DNA of 64,000 nt from Falsiroseomonas sp051859025 (GCF_051859025.1 NZ_JBHYGL010000007.1:62001-126000), one strand, 5' to 3'; counted from the first letter of the stretch, positions 1 to 8,201 are shown. Notes: a model not told the origin generated them from the sequence alone. Made by a program: numbers and translations.

Positions 1-45
1 TCGACTCTAAATCAGGCAATATTGCACGGTCAAGTTGAGTTCGGA

Positions 46-822
46 CTACTTCCTGCCGAACACCGGCGCGCGCTTTTCCATGAAGGCGCTGCGGCCCTCC
101 GCGTGGTCGGCGCTGAGGAAGCACATGGTCTGCCAGTCGCGCTCGCGCTCCAGCGCGGCGTCCAGGCCCTCCGCCAGCATGCGTTTCGTGAGTGCGATGG
201 GGAGCGGCGCCTGCTGCGCGAGGAAGGAAGCGAGTTCCCGTGCCTTCGTCAGCGCCGTGCCCTTCGGTACGATGCGGTCCACCAGGCCGATGCGCTCGGC
301 CTCCGGCCCCGCGATCTGGTCGGGGTAGAGCAGCATCTGCCTGGCCTTCGCGGGACCGATGCGGTTGGGCAGGGTCCAGGGCAGGCCGAGGTCGGCCATC
401 AGGCCGACGCGGCCGAAGCCGGCGGCGAAGCGCGCATCCTCGGCCGCCACGATGGTGTCGCAGGCGCAGGCCATGGACAGGCCGGCGCCGACGCACCACC
501 CCTCCACCGCTGCTACCAGCGGGATGCGGCCGCCGATCATCAGGCGCACCATGCGGTGGGTGCGGCGCATGCGTTCGCGCCCCTGCTCGGCGTCGCGCAC
601 ATCCATGCCGGAGATGTCGCCGCCGGAGCAGAAATTGCCGCCCTCGCCCGTCAGGACGATGGCGCGGATGCCGTCATCGCCTTGGGCCGCTTCGAGGATG
701 GTGAATAGCTGTTCGCGCAGCGCGACATTCAGCGCGTTGCGGCGGGCGGGGTAGTCCAGCGTCAGCGTCAGGACGGCGCCGTCGCGCTGCTCCGTGACGC
801 GGCAAACCGGGGCGTCGCTCAT
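46..822 (-). CDS. Enoyl-CoA hydratase/isomerase (crotonase) family protein
   Basis: This is a 258-residue crotonase that acts on the C2-C3 or C3-C4 bond of an acyl-CoA in the cytoplasm. The oxyanion-hole motif NFCSGGDI lies at residues 63-70 and GAGLSMACACD at about 112-122. The usual catalytic Glu pair of enoyl-CoA hydratases is not evident; ADLGLPWTLPN (about 143-153) instead carries an Asp, as in PaaG-like isomerases, so isomerase or hydratase/lyase chemistry is possible. The ATG overlaps the TGA of the upstream CoA-transferase gene by 4 nt, so it is the last gene of the five-gene minus-strand acyl-CoA operon. The family is certain; the substrate is unknown. Confidence 0.9.
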   Translation of the reverse strand: MSDAPVCRVTEQRDGAVLTLTLDYPARRNALNVALREQLFTILEAAQGDDGIRAIVLTGEGGNFCSGGDISGMDVRDAEQGRERMRRTHRMVRLMIGGRIPLVAAVEGWCVGAGLSMACACDTIVAAEDARFAAGFGRVGLMADLGLPWTLPNRIGPAKARQMLLYPDQIAGPEAERIGLVDRIVPKGTALTKARELASFLAQQAPLPIALTKRMLAEGLDAALERERDWQTMCFLSADHAEGRSAFMEKRAPVFGRK

Positions 823-1463
823 GAGTCGGTGTGCAACACGGCGCCGGTCTTCGCCTGCAGGTCGGCGAGCGACATCCCCGGCACGATCTCCCGCACCACG
901 AAGCCGCGGCCGCGCACGACGTCCACCACGGCCAGGTTGGTGTAGATGCGCTGCACGGCGCCATGCGCGGTCAGCGGGTAGCCGCAGGTCTCGACCAGCT
1001 TGGGGCGGCCATCCTTCGTCGTGTGGTCCATCACGACCCAGAGGCGCTTGGCGCCCGCGGCCAAGTCCATCGCGCCGCCGACGGCGGGGGCACTGTCATT
1101 CTCGCTGGTCGCCCAATTCGCGATGTCGCCATTCTCCGCGACCTCGAAGGCGCCGAGGACGCAGAGGTCGATATGGCCGCCGCGGATCATCCCGAAGCTG
1201 TCGGCGTGGTGGAAGAAGCTGCCGCCGGGACGCAGCGTGACGGGCTGCTTGCCGGCATTCACCAGCCAGGCATTCACCTTGTCCGGCGCCGGCGCGGGAC
1301 CCATGCCGAGGATGCCGTTTTCGGAGTGCAGGATGACCTCGCGGTCCATCGGCACGTAATCCGCGACCATGGTCGGGATGCCGATGCCGAGGTTGACGAA
1401 CCAGCCCTCGGGGATGTCGTCGGCCACGCGGGCGGCCATCTGCTGGCGGGTGAAGCTGGACAT
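819..1463 (-). CDS. 3-oxoacid/3-oxoadipate CoA-transferase subunit B
   Basis: This is the 214-residue beta subunit of a family I CoA-transferase, which moves CoA from a donor acyl-CoA to a 3-oxo acid through a glutamyl-CoA intermediate. The catalytic motif SENG is at residues 47-50 (Glu48 is the expected nucleophile), followed by the GMGPAPAP loop. The ATG at 1463 fits the family start; the reading frame stays open far upstream but that part lies over subunit A and is not protein-like. The gene sits 14 nt after subunit A and overlaps the crotonase gene by 4 nt. Similarity in my reading is closest to PcaJ/ScoB, but no pca genes are near, so the substrate is not assigned. Confidence 0.93.
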   Translation of the reverse strand: MSSFTRQQMAARVADDIPEGWFVNLGIGIPTMVADYVPMDREVILHSENGILGMGPAPAPDKVNAWLVNAGKQPVTLRPGGSFFHHADSFGMIRGGHIDLCVLGAFEVAENGDIANWATSENDSAPAVGGAMDLAAGAKRLWVVMDHTTKDGRPKLVETCGYPLTAHGAVQRIYTNLAVVDVVRGRGFVVREIVPGMSLADLQAKTGAVLHTDS

Positions 1464-1477
1464 GGCCGTTGCTCCCT

Positions 1478-2158
1478 TCAGTTCCAGGGCGCGCCGCGCG
1501 CCACTTGCACGACGCGCTGCACATAGATGCCGGGGGTGTGGACGTTGTCCGGCGCAATGTCGCCGAGTTCGCGGATGTGGTGCGTCTGGGCGACGGTCAG
1601 CGTCGCGGCCATGGCCATGACCGGATTGAAGTTCCGGCCACCCTCGCGGTAGGTGAGGTTGCCCCAGCGATCGGCCTCCCAGGCCTCCACGAGTGCGACA
1701 TCGCCGGGCAAGGCGAGTTCCAGGATGTGCGGGCGGCCGTTGAAGTCGCGGGCTTCCTTGCCCTGGGCGAGCTTCGTGCCGGCGGCCGTCGGCGTGAAGA
1801 AGGCGGGGATGCCGGCGCCCGCGGCGCGCATGCGTTCGGCCAGCGTGCCCTGGGGGACGATCTCCAGTTCCAGCTTGCCGGTGCGGTAGAGTTCCTCGAA
1901 CACCGTGGACCCGGCGGAGCGGGGGAAGGAGCAGATGATCTTCCGGACGCGGCCCATCTCCATCAGCTTCGCCAGGCCAACGCGGCCCGCGCCGGCATTG
2001 TTGGCGACGACGGTGAGGTCCTTGGCACCCTGCTCGATCAGGCCCTCGATGAGTTCGTCGGGCTGGCCGACGGCGCCGAAGCCACCCATCAGGACGGTCG
2101 AGCCGTCCTTGATGCCGGACAGCGCCTCCGCGATGGATTGGACGATCTTGTTGATCAT
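1478..2158 (-). CDS. 3-oxoacid/3-oxoadipate CoA-transferase subunit A
   Basis: This is the 226-residue alpha subunit that pairs with the next gene to form the CoA-transferase. The N-terminal CoA-binding motif GGFGAVGQP is at about residues 25-33, and the segments VVANNAGAGRVGLA and DRWGNLTYR are typical of PcaI/ScoA/AtoD proteins. I chose the ATG at 2158 because MINKIVQSIAEAL matches the family N-terminus; a GTG 24 nt earlier adds only an Ala-rich leader. It lies 85 nt after the MaoC gene, which leaves room for a weak internal promoter, and 14 nt before subunit B. PcaI and ScoA cannot be told apart here. Confidence 0.93.
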   Translation of the reverse strand: MINKIVQSIAEALSGIKDGSTVLMGGFGAVGQPDELIEGLIEQGAKDLTVVANNAGAGRVGLAKLMEMGRVRKIICSFPRSAGSTVFEELYRTGKLELEIVPQGTLAERMRAAGAGIPAFFTPTAAGTKLAQGKEARDFNGRPHILELALPGDVALVEAWEADRWGNLTYREGGRNFNPVMAMAATLTVAQTHHIRELGDIAPDNVHTPGIYVQRVVQVARGAPWN

Positions 2159-2243
2159 GCGCGCTGCCGCAGCCTCCACCACCTGGTCGCCCCCCTGCGG
2201 GGGTGCGTCTCGGTAGCCGCTTGGGCAAGCGGCGTCCAGACGA

Positions 2244-3104
2244 TCAACGGAGGGTCAATCGCCCGTTGGAGATGACCACGACATCGCGCTCCATGACGCG
2301 GCCACGGAAGGCGGCACCGGTGGCGTCGGGCCAGATTTCCGTGCGGATGGTCTCGCCCGGGAAGACGGGGGAGGAGAAGCGGCATTCCATCCGGCCGAAG
2401 CGGGCGGGATCGCCGCCGCAGACCGCGCGGAGCAAAGCGCGGCCGACGACGCCGAAGGTGCCGAGGCCGTGCAGGATGGGGCGGGGGAAGCCGGCCTTGG
2501 CCGCCAGGCCCGGGCTGCTGTGCAGCGGGTTGTGGTCGCCGTTCAGGCGATAGAGCAGCGCCATTTCGGGGCGCGTCGGCAGGTCCAGCGTGATCGCGGG
2601 CGGGCCCTCGGCTTCCGGGGCGGGCTTCTTCACGGGGCCGGTGGGGCCGCCGAAGCCGCCATCGCCGCGCAGGAAGATGGTCTGGTCCACCGTGGCCAGC
2701 GTCCGGCCCGTCGCGGCATCGATCACGTCGCGGGAGACATAGAGCAGCGCGCCCTTGCCGGCGCCGCGATCGACCAGGCCGGTGACGCGGGACCGGCCGA
2801 TGATCTCGCCTTCCACGGGCAGCGGCGCGTGGAGTTCGACGGATTGCTCCCCCGCCACCAGGCGGACGGCATCCACCCCCGTCGCGGGATCGGCCAGCCA
2901 GAAGCCGGGATAGCCCAGCACGACGGGGATGGTGGGAAGCGCCTGCATGGCCGCGCCTTCCGTGACGAAGCGGAGATCGGCCTCATCCATCGGGTCCTGC
3001 CCGGCGCCGAGCGAGAGGGCGTAGAGCGCGGTGTCCTGCCAGCGCAGCACCTGGCGGATTTCGGGGATCGGGAAGTTGAGCAGGGTTTCGGCGACGATGG
3101 GCAT
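2244..3104 (-). CDS. MaoC-family (R)-enoyl-CoA hydratase, double hot-dog
   Basis: This is a 286-residue protein with two hot-dog halves: a degenerate N-terminal MaoC-like half (about 1-150) and a C-terminal catalytic half. The hydratase-2 signature YRLNGDHNPLH is at about 185-195 and supplies the Asp190/His195 pair; the ILHGLGTFG segment follows. The family hydrates trans-2-enoyl-CoA to (3R)-hydroxyacyl-CoA. The ATG at 3104 lies 2 nt after the stop of the acyl-CoA ligase gene, so the two are almost certainly translated from one mRNA. Both an R-specific hydratase and a crotonase are in the same operon, which suggests a branched or aromatic side-chain acyl-CoA route rather than plain beta-oxidation. 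Confidence 0.9.
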   Translation of the reverse strand: MPIVAETLLNFPIPEIRQVLRWQDTALYALSLGAGQDPMDEADLRFVTEGAAMQALPTIPVVLGYPGFWLADPATGVDAVRLVAGEQSVELHAPLPVEGEIIGRSRVTGLVDRGAGKGALLYVSRDVIDAATGRTLATVDQTIFLRGDGGFGGPTGPVKKPAPEAEGPPAITLDLPTRPEMALLYRLNGDHNPLHSSPGLAAKAGFPRPILHGLGTFGVVGRALLRAVCGGDPARFGRMECRFSSPVFPGETIRTEIWPDATGAAFRGRVMERDVVVISNGRLTLR

Positions 3105-3106
3105 GG

Positions 3107-5185
3107 TCAGACCTCGATGACGGCGTCGGCGGCGAAGGCGCCGTCCGGGGTGACGAGAAGGGGGTTCACCTCCGCGGAGAGAAGGCGCGGGCCGGCGCCG
3201 GCGGCGAAGCGGGAGAGGGCGACGAGGGCGTTCGTCAGTGCCGCCACATCCGCCTTGGGGCGGCCTCGCGCGCCGTCCAACAGAGGAAAACCTTTCAGGG
3301 AGCGAATCATCGCCTCCGCGCGGACGGGATCGACCGGGCAGCGGGCGAAGGCGACGTCCTTGAACACTTCGATGAAGACGCCGCCCAGGCCCACCATGGC
3401 GACGGGGCCGAAGACGGGATCGCGCACCACGCCGAGCGCCATCTCCACCCCGCCCATGACCTGCTTCGCCACCAGCACGCCATCGATGCGGGCGCCCGGC
3501 GCGCGTTCGGCGGCGCGGGACAGAAGGGTGGCGTGGGCGTCGCGGAGCGCGGCGTCGTCGGCGATGTTCAGGATGACGCCGCCGATCTCGCTCTTGTGGA
3601 GGATGTCGGGGGAGAGGATTTTCGCGACCACGGGGAAGCCGATGCGTCGGCCGGCGGCGAGGGCTTCGTCCAGCGTGGCGCAGGCGGATTCGGGCACCAT
3701 GGGCACGCCCGCCTCGGCCAGGATGCGCTTGGCTTCGGCCTCGTTCGGCGCTGCATCGGGCAAAGCGACGGTGGGTACGGGTTCCGCTGGTGGGACAACC
3801 GATGAAAAAACGTCGCCGAAGCGGCCCATGGCGGCGAGTGCCACCACGGCGCGGGACGGATCCTCGATGCAGAGGAAGCCGTCGGCTTCCCATTCCCGGA
3901 CACGCTCCGTGCTGGCCAGGATGGAGAGGACGAAGAGGCGGTCGGGGTGGCGGTCCAGCACCTTCTTGAGTTCGGCGCGCAGGCGCGGCGCCATGGAGGG
4001 CGTGCCGCCCCAGGCCGTGAAGAAGGCGATGACGCTGCTGTAGCCGCCATCGGTCACCATGCTCTCGGCGAAGCTGCCGATCACGCTCATGTCGTTGAAG
4101 GCCTGCGCGGTGCAGTCCACGGGATTGAGCGGGGAGGCGAAGGGGACCAGCTTCTTCAGCGCAGCCTGCGCGACCTCGGGCATGGGCGGCATCGGCAGCC
4201 CCGCGGCCTCGGCGGCATCCGACATCAGCACCCCCGCGCCGCCGGAGATGGTGACGACGCCGAGCGTGTTGCCCACGGGGTAGATGCGCTTCTGCGCGAC
4301 ATAGCAGACGTCCAGCAATTCCTCGGTCGTGCGGGCGCGGTGGACGCCGTATTCCGCCAGGATCGCGTCCATCACCCGGTCATCGCCGGCGATGGAGGCG
4401 GTGTGGGATTGCGCGGCAGCCTGGCCGAGCGCGCTGCGGCCGACCTTCATCATCACCACCGGCTTGCGCGCGGCGCGGGCGGCTTCCAGCGCCGCGATGA
4501 AGCGGGGGCCGTCCTTGATGCCCTCGGCATAGGCGGCGATCACGGCCACTTCCTCGCTTTCCGCCATCCAGCCGATGATGTCGGCCAAATTGGTGTCGGC
4601 CTCATTGCCCGTGGTGACGAGAACGGGGGTGCCGATGCCGCGGTCCCGCGCGGCCGCGAACAGATGGCTGCCATAAGCGCCGGATTGGGAGGCGATGCCG
4701 ACCGCGCCGGGCAGCGGCCAGCCGCCCTCGAAGCTCGCAGAGAAAATCGGGTAGTAGCCGAGCGCCGCGTTGAACAGGCCGAGGCAGTTGGGGCCGACCA
4801 GGCGCATCCCGTGGCGGCGGGCGGCGGCGACCAGGCGGGCCTGCATCGCGGCGCCTTCCTCCCCTACCTCCGCGAAGCCGGCCGTGAAGACGATGGCGGC
4901 GCCGCAGCCCCGGGCGCCGAGGTCCTCCACCGCCTGGATCGCACCCTCACCGGGGATGGCGACGATGGCGGCGTCGGGCGTGGTGGGCAGGTCGGCGATG
5001 GAGGGCCAGGCCTGGAGGCCCTGAACGGTCGCACGGTTGGGATTCACCGGCATCAGCGGCCCGGCGAAGCCGCGCGCCTTCATGTAGGCGATGGGGCGAC
5101 CGCCGATTCGCACCGGATCGTCCGACGCGCCGATCACGGCCACGGCCTTCGGCCTCAGCAGCCGGTCGAGATCCTTGAAGGACAG
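3107..5185 (-). CDS. NDP-forming acyl-CoA ligase (fused alpha-beta, acetyl-CoA synthetase family)
   Basis: This is a single-chain ADP/GDP-forming acyl-CoA ligase of about 692 residues. Domains in order are a CoA-binding Rossmann domain (LLRPKAVAVIGASDDP near the start, MRLVGPNCLGLFN at about 115-130), a succinyl-CoA-ligase-like middle region, and a C-terminal ATP-grasp_5 half (FPVVAKILSPDILHKSEIGG through SAEVNPLLV). It lacks the GNAT domain of protein acetyltransferase Pat. The first canonical start in frame is GTG 5248, but the only good ribosome-binding site (GGGGAGG, 5 nt spacer) precedes CTG 5185, and CTG also fits the family N-terminus, so I place the start there. It heads the acyl-CoA operon. 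Ferulate-type or short-chain acids are possible substrates. Confidence 0.88.
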   Translation of the reverse strand: MSFKDLDRLLRPKAVAVIGASDDPVRIGGRPIAYMKARGFAGPLMPVNPNRATVQGLQAWPSIADLPTTPDAAIVAIPGEGAIQAVEDLGARGCGAAIVFTAGFAEVGEEGAAMQARLVAAARRHGMRLVGPNCLGLFNAALGYYPIFSASFEGGWPLPGAVGIASQSGAYGSHLFAAARDRGIGTPVLVTTGNEADTNLADIIGWMAESEEVAVIAAYAEGIKDGPRFIAALEAARAARKPVVMMKVGRSALGQAAAQSHTASIAGDDRVMDAILAEYGVHRARTTEELLDVCYVAQKRIYPVGNTLGVVTISGGAGVLMSDAAEAAGLPMPPMPEVAQAALKKLVPFASPLNPVDCTAQAFNDMSVIGSFAESMVTDGGYSSVIAFFTAWGGTPSMAPRLRAELKKVLDRHPDRLFVLSILASTERVREWEADGFLCIEDPSRAVVALAAMGRFGDVFSSVVPPAEPVPTVALPDAAPNEAEAKRILAEAGVPMVPESACATLDEALAAGRRIGFPVVAKILSPDILHKSEIGGVILNIADDAALRDAHATLLSRAAERAPGARIDGVLVAKQVMGGVEMALGVVRDPVFGPVAMVGLGGVFIEVFKDVAFARCPVDPVRAEAMIRSLKGFPLLDGARGRPKADVAALTNALVALSRFAAGAGPRLLSAEVNPLLVTPDGAFAADAVIEV

Positions 5186-5299
5186 TTGGGCCTCCCCTGA
5201 GCCAGTCGGCGGCAGGGTGGGGGAGCGGTGCGGCGGGGACAAGACCACCCGGGCGCGAGGGCCCGGCCGGGGTCAGCGCAGGGGGGCCAGCGGGGGGGG

Positions 5300-5584
5300 T
5301 CAGCGGATCAGCAGCGCGACCGCGACGATGAACAGGCTGAGAACGGCCAGCGCCTTGACGGCCGTCATCAGGTCGCTGGTCTTGCCGCGGCTTTCCTGAT
5401 CCTCGCTGTCCCAGCCGGAGGAGATGACCGGATAGGCCGGACGTTCGGCGGCCTGGGGTGCAGGCTTGGGCCGGGATGCCGGGGGGACCGGCGCGCGCGC
5501 CACCGGGGCCTCCGCCAGATCGGCCGGAGGACGGAGGCCAAGGAGGCCGGGGGTGGCCTGCCGTGAGGGTGCTTCCATCGCCAT
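5300..5584 (-). CDS. Small tail-anchored hypothetical protein
   Basis: I do not recognise a family. The product is about 94 residues: a Pro/Ala-rich, probably disordered N-terminal part (residues 1-70) and one C-terminal transmembrane helix (about VKALAVLSLFIVAVALLIR), so it is likely tail-anchored in the inner membrane. Several starts are possible: ATG 5614, ATG 5584 and ATG 5578. None has a strong ribosome-binding site, and I chose 5584. The DNA upstream (5600-5720) is much more AT-rich than the rest of the window, which fits a promoter region. It lies between the acyl-CoA operon and the lytic transglycosylase on the same strand. Confidence 0.6.
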   Translation of the reverse strand: MAMEAPSRQATPGLLGLRPPADLAEAPVARAPVPPASRPKPAPQAAERPAYPVISSGWDSEDQESRGKTSDLMTAVKALAVLSLFIVAVALLIR

Positions 5585-5605
5585 GTGTCCATTATGAACA
5601 TCACA

Positions 5606-5663
5606 ACGAATCATTCCACTGTCTAATGGGTGAATGGTCGCGCTTTTTTGACTTTTGATTCGT
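5606..5663. promoter_or_regulatory. AT-rich upstream region with 8-bp inverted repeat
   Basis: ACGAATCA (5606-5613) and TGATTCGT (5656-5663) are perfect inverse complements 42 nt apart and flank a T-rich stretch (5644-5649) upstream of the small membrane protein gene. The spacing of about five helical turns would allow a dimeric regulator to bind both half-sites. The function is inferred only from symmetry and base composition. Confidence 0.3.
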
Positions 5664-5746
5664 GATCGAGCCCGGGATCATACAATCTATACGTGCATTC
5701 CGCACCGTCACAGACCCGCCCCGGTGATGCCGCGCCATAACGAAGG

Positions 5747-5772
5747 CGGCCCGCCCCGGGGGGGGCGGGCCG
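5747..5772 (-). terminator. Rho-independent-like terminator of the lytic transglycosylase gene
   Basis: A perfect 11-bp GC stem (CGGCCCGCCCC, 5747-5757, pairing with 5762-5772) with a 4-nt G loop lies about 50 nt downstream of the transglycosylase stop on the minus strand. The tail read on that strand is CCTTCGTTAT, with only a weak run of T, as is common in GC-rich genomes. Confidence 0.6.
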
Positions 5773-5820
5773 CGATCCTGATCGGAAGGGGATGGGTGCG
5801 GGTTCAGACGCCCCCCGGCC

Positions 5821-7203
5821 TCAAACCCCGGGCGCGACGATCATGCAGGCGCCGCGGCCACGCAGCCTCTCGCAGGCCTGTTCGGCGGCGCCGCGACTGG
5901 ACAGGCCGACGACGCGGGCGCGGAAGAGCGTGCTGCGCCCCTGGGCGGAGGGCTCCACCAGGGCGCGGGTGCCGCTGGCGCCCACTTGGTCCCGCGCCTG
6001 GCCGGCGGCGGCGCGGGCCAGGTTCTCGGACGCGAAGGCCCCGACCTGGATGCCCCAGGCGCCACCCCCGGCCGGGGCGGCAGCGACCTGGCGCGGCACC
6101 GCCGGCAGCGTGCCGGCATGGGCCTGCGGGATGAGGGAGAAGCCACGCGTGGCGGGCACAGGCGCGGCGGCCAGGGCGCGGGAGGCAGGCGGCGGGGCCA
6201 GCGACTCGGTGCGGATCGGGGCAACCCCGGGGTCTCCGGCGCTGGCCACGGGGTCCATCCGCGTCACGCGGTCGCCGGGGCTCTCGATCGGCTCCATGCG
6301 CGTCTGGAAGTCGCCGGGGCTGGCGATGGGGGCCATCGCGACGACGCTGCCAGCGGGGGAGACGCCAACGGGGGCGAAGCCGGAAGCGGAGGCAACCTGC
6401 GTGCGGGCGGGTGCGGCCGGCGGGCTGAAGGCGGAAGCGACGGTGGTGCTGCCATCCGGGATCGGGTCCATCCGCACCACCGGGCCGGCGGGCAGCGTCG
6501 CAACCTGGATGCCAGGGTCCACCGCGCGGCGCTGTTCGCGCAGCGCCAGCATGGTGGCGGCATCGCCCCGGCGGGGACCGACCGGGATGTCGAACGGGAT
6601 CTCGGCGGCGGCGTAGACTTCCGGCGCCGCGCGGCGGTTCGGGTGGATGCCGGCGATGCGCGGCCCGACTCGCGCGACGTAGTTCCGCGTCTCGTTCGGC
6701 AGGCCGCGGCCGCCCCAGAGGTAGTCCTCAAGACGGCGCGGGCCGGCATTGTAGGCGGCCAGGAAGGCGGGCGCGCCATACAGCTGGTACATCTCCCGCA
6801 CATAGGCGGTGCCGGCCATCAGATTGTCCCAGGGGTGGTAGGGATCCGGGCCGAGGCCGTAGCGGGCCTGCAATTCGCGATAGGTTCCGGGCATGACCTG
6901 CATCAGCCCCATGGCGCCGACGCGGGAGGTGGCGGCGACTCGGCCGGCGGATTCCTGGCGCATCACCTCCCGGATCCAGCGTTCCGGCACGTCGAAGCGG
7001 CGGGAAGCCGCCTGGATGTAGGGGCCCCAGGGGTCGCTGGCGGGGCCGGGCGGGTCGTAGGAGGTAGGGCGCACCCATTCGCCGGAGGCCGAGGCCGCAT
7101 GCGTCACAGGCTGCTGCGGGGACTGGCCGCAGGCGGCCAGCGCCCCGACCAGCAGGCACGCGGCCAACGGGCGAACCAAGCCCGCAGCGCTGAACCCGAC
7201 CAT
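5821..7203 (-). CDS. Lytic transglycosylase lipoprotein with C-terminal SPOR domain
   Basis: This is a 460-residue murein lytic transglycosylase that cleaves MurNAc-GlcNAc bonds with 1,6-anhydro product. It has a lipoprotein signal with lipobox LAAC and Cys25. The SLT domain is at about 60-190, with catalytic Glu84 in RQESAGR, the GLMQVMPGTY motif (99-108) and AYNAGP (150-155). A long Pro/Ala linker (about 200-370) carries repeated MDPI/MEPI/MAPI motifs. A C-terminal SPOR domain (about 385-460, WGIQVGAFASENLARAA) should bind denuded glycan at the septum. The ATG at 7203 follows GGAG with 8-nt spacing; the open frame upstream is not protein-like. The architecture suggests a cell-division hydrolase. 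Confidence 0.92.
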   Translation of the reverse strand: MVGFSAAGLVRPLAACLLVGALAACGQSPQQPVTHAASASGEWVRPTSYDPPGPASDPWGPYIQAASRRFDVPERWIREVMRQESAGRVAATSRVGAMGLMQVMPGTYRELQARYGLGPDPYHPWDNLMAGTAYVREMYQLYGAPAFLAAYNAGPRRLEDYLWGGRGLPNETRNYVARVGPRIAGIHPNRRAAPEVYAAAEIPFDIPVGPRRGDAATMLALREQRRAVDPGIQVATLPAGPVVRMDPIPDGSTTVASAFSPPAAPARTQVASASGFAPVGVSPAGSVVAMAPIASPGDFQTRMEPIESPGDRVTRMDPVASAGDPGVAPIRTESLAPPPASRALAAAPVPATRGFSLIPQAHAGTLPAVPRQVAAAPAGGGAWGIQVGAFASENLARAAAGQARDQVGASGTRALVEPSAQGRSTLFRARVVGLSSRGAAEQACERLRGRGACMIVAPGV

Positions 7204-7616
7204 GCCATGCTCTCCGTCCGTTGACGGAACCGGAGTGTCCGAGGCCTGCCCCCCCGGCCATGGCGCACCGCCCCCGCGATGCAACCCGGCCCAGGCCAAC
7301 CCCCGATACCCGTCCCGTTCGTTCAAGCCATCCCGTACCGGCGTGGCCTTGGGCCATGTGGCACGGGTTTCGTGAAGGAACGCCGAAAAAAACGGCGAGG
7401 GCAACGCCTACCGCAGCCCGGTAGGGGTAAGCAAGGACGAGATCATGGCAGGCATCGCCGTGTTACGGCCATGGTCCCGGTTGAAACAGCGCGCAATCAT
7501 CCGGGGCGGGCATTCCGGCCCGGGATGCGCTACCTGTGCAGCGACCCCGTCGCCCCTGGCGACGGCTCATCAAGACCACGTCGCCCTGGCGACGACCCAC
7601 CACGAAGGGCATCACG
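7204..7616. other. 413-bp divergent intergenic region
   Basis: No gene is supported here; short frames in it lack ribosome-binding sites and codon bias. It separates the divergently transcribed SLT-SPOR and SlyB-like lipoprotein genes. It holds a small hairpin with an A7 loop (CGCCG-A7-CGGCG, 7381-7397) and the two GTCGCC/GGCGAC dyads described separately. No confident -35/-10 pair could be read. Confidence 0.6.
7547..7594. promoter_or_regulatory. Two tandem dyads upstream of the SlyB-like gene
   Basis: CCGTCGCC-CCT-GGCGACGG (7547-7565) and CGTCGCC-CT-GGCGACG (7579-7594) are two near-identical palindromes whose centres are about 31 bp apart, or three helical turns. They end 23 bp before the ATG at 7617. 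They could be operator sites or, in RNA, two hairpins in the 5' leader. No regulator is assigned. Confidence 0.4.
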
Positions 7617-8150
7617 ATGCGCCTGAACCACCGCCTGATCCCCGCCGCCGCCGCGCTTGCGCTGCTGGCCGCGGTGCCGGCCTGCGCGCCGGCCAATACG
7701 GGCACGACCTATTCCGCCGGTGCGCTCGGCGGTGCCGCCCATGTGAACTACGGCACCATCGTCGGCACCAGGCCGGTGAACGTCGCCGGCAGCCAGTCCG
7801 GCATCGGCACCGTGGGCGGCGCGGTGGCCGGCGGCCTGGCCGGCAGCTTCATCGGCGGCGACTGGCGGTCCAACGCCATCGCCGGCGTCGGCGGCGCCAT
7901 CCTGGGCGGCCTGGCCGGCACGGCGATCGAGCGGGGCGTGACGCAGGGCCAGGCGGTGGAATTCATCGTCCGCCAGGACCGGGGCGGCGACATCGCCGTG
8001 GTGCAGACGAATGAGGAAGGGCTTCAGGCCGGCGACCGCGTGGTGATCACCCGCGGCGACCGCGTGCGCCTGTCCCGCGCCGCCGGCGGGCCGGTGCCGC
8101 CGATGACCTCCCAGCCCGGGGCCATGCAACCGGGCCCGCTGACCAAGTAG
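7617..8150 (+). CDS. SlyB/PcP-like outer-membrane lipoprotein (glycine zipper)
   Basis: This is a 177-residue lipoprotein. The signal peptide ends in a lipobox (AVPAC, Cys23). The mature part has the SlyB-like segment VNYGTIVGTRPVNVAG, then a glycine-zipper pair of hydrophobic stretches (GGAVAGGLAGSFIGG and GGAILGGLAGTAIERG, about 67-110), then a small beta domain (VEFIVRQDRGGDIAVVQ, GDRVVITRGDRVRL). SlyB proteins stabilise the outer membrane under stress. The ATG at 7617 has GAAGGG upstream and gives a clean signal peptide; the frame is open 27 codons further upstream without protein character. It is monocistronic, with a hairpin following. Confidence 0.85.
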   Translation: MRLNHRLIPAAAALALLAAVPACAPANTGTTYSAGALGGAAHVNYGTIVGTRPVNVAGSQSGIGTVGGAVAGGLAGSFIGGDWRSNAIAGVGGAILGGLAGTAIERGVTQGQAVEFIVRQDRGGDIAVVQTNEEGLQAGDRVVITRGDRVRLSRAAGGPVPPMTSQPGAMQPGPLTK

Positions 8151-8168
8151 CCCGCGGCGGTTCCTCTG

Positions 8169-8189
8169 GCCCGCCCCTGCCGGGCGGGC
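8169..8189 (+). terminator. GC hairpin after the SlyB-like gene
   Basis: GCCCGCCC (8169-8176) pairs perfectly with GGGCGGGC (8182-8189) across a 5-nt loop, 19 nt after the lipoprotein stop and 12 nt before the next ATG. There is no T run after it, so termination may be weak or Rho-assisted. Confidence 0.45.
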
Positions 8190-8201
8190 TATGAGGCGGC
8201 C

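Noticed and set aside
1..45. Possible promoter or gene start at the left edge
   Set aside because: The 45 bases downstream of the crotonase stop show no hairpin, coding frame or clear signal.
1464..2228. Extension of the CoA-transferase subunit B frame to 2228 and similar long upstream extensions (for example 12901-13140, 27232-27639, 50243-49797)
   Set aside because: These upstream parts lie over other genes or RNA, are Arg/Pro/Gly-rich without domains, and each real gene has a good family-consistent start further in.
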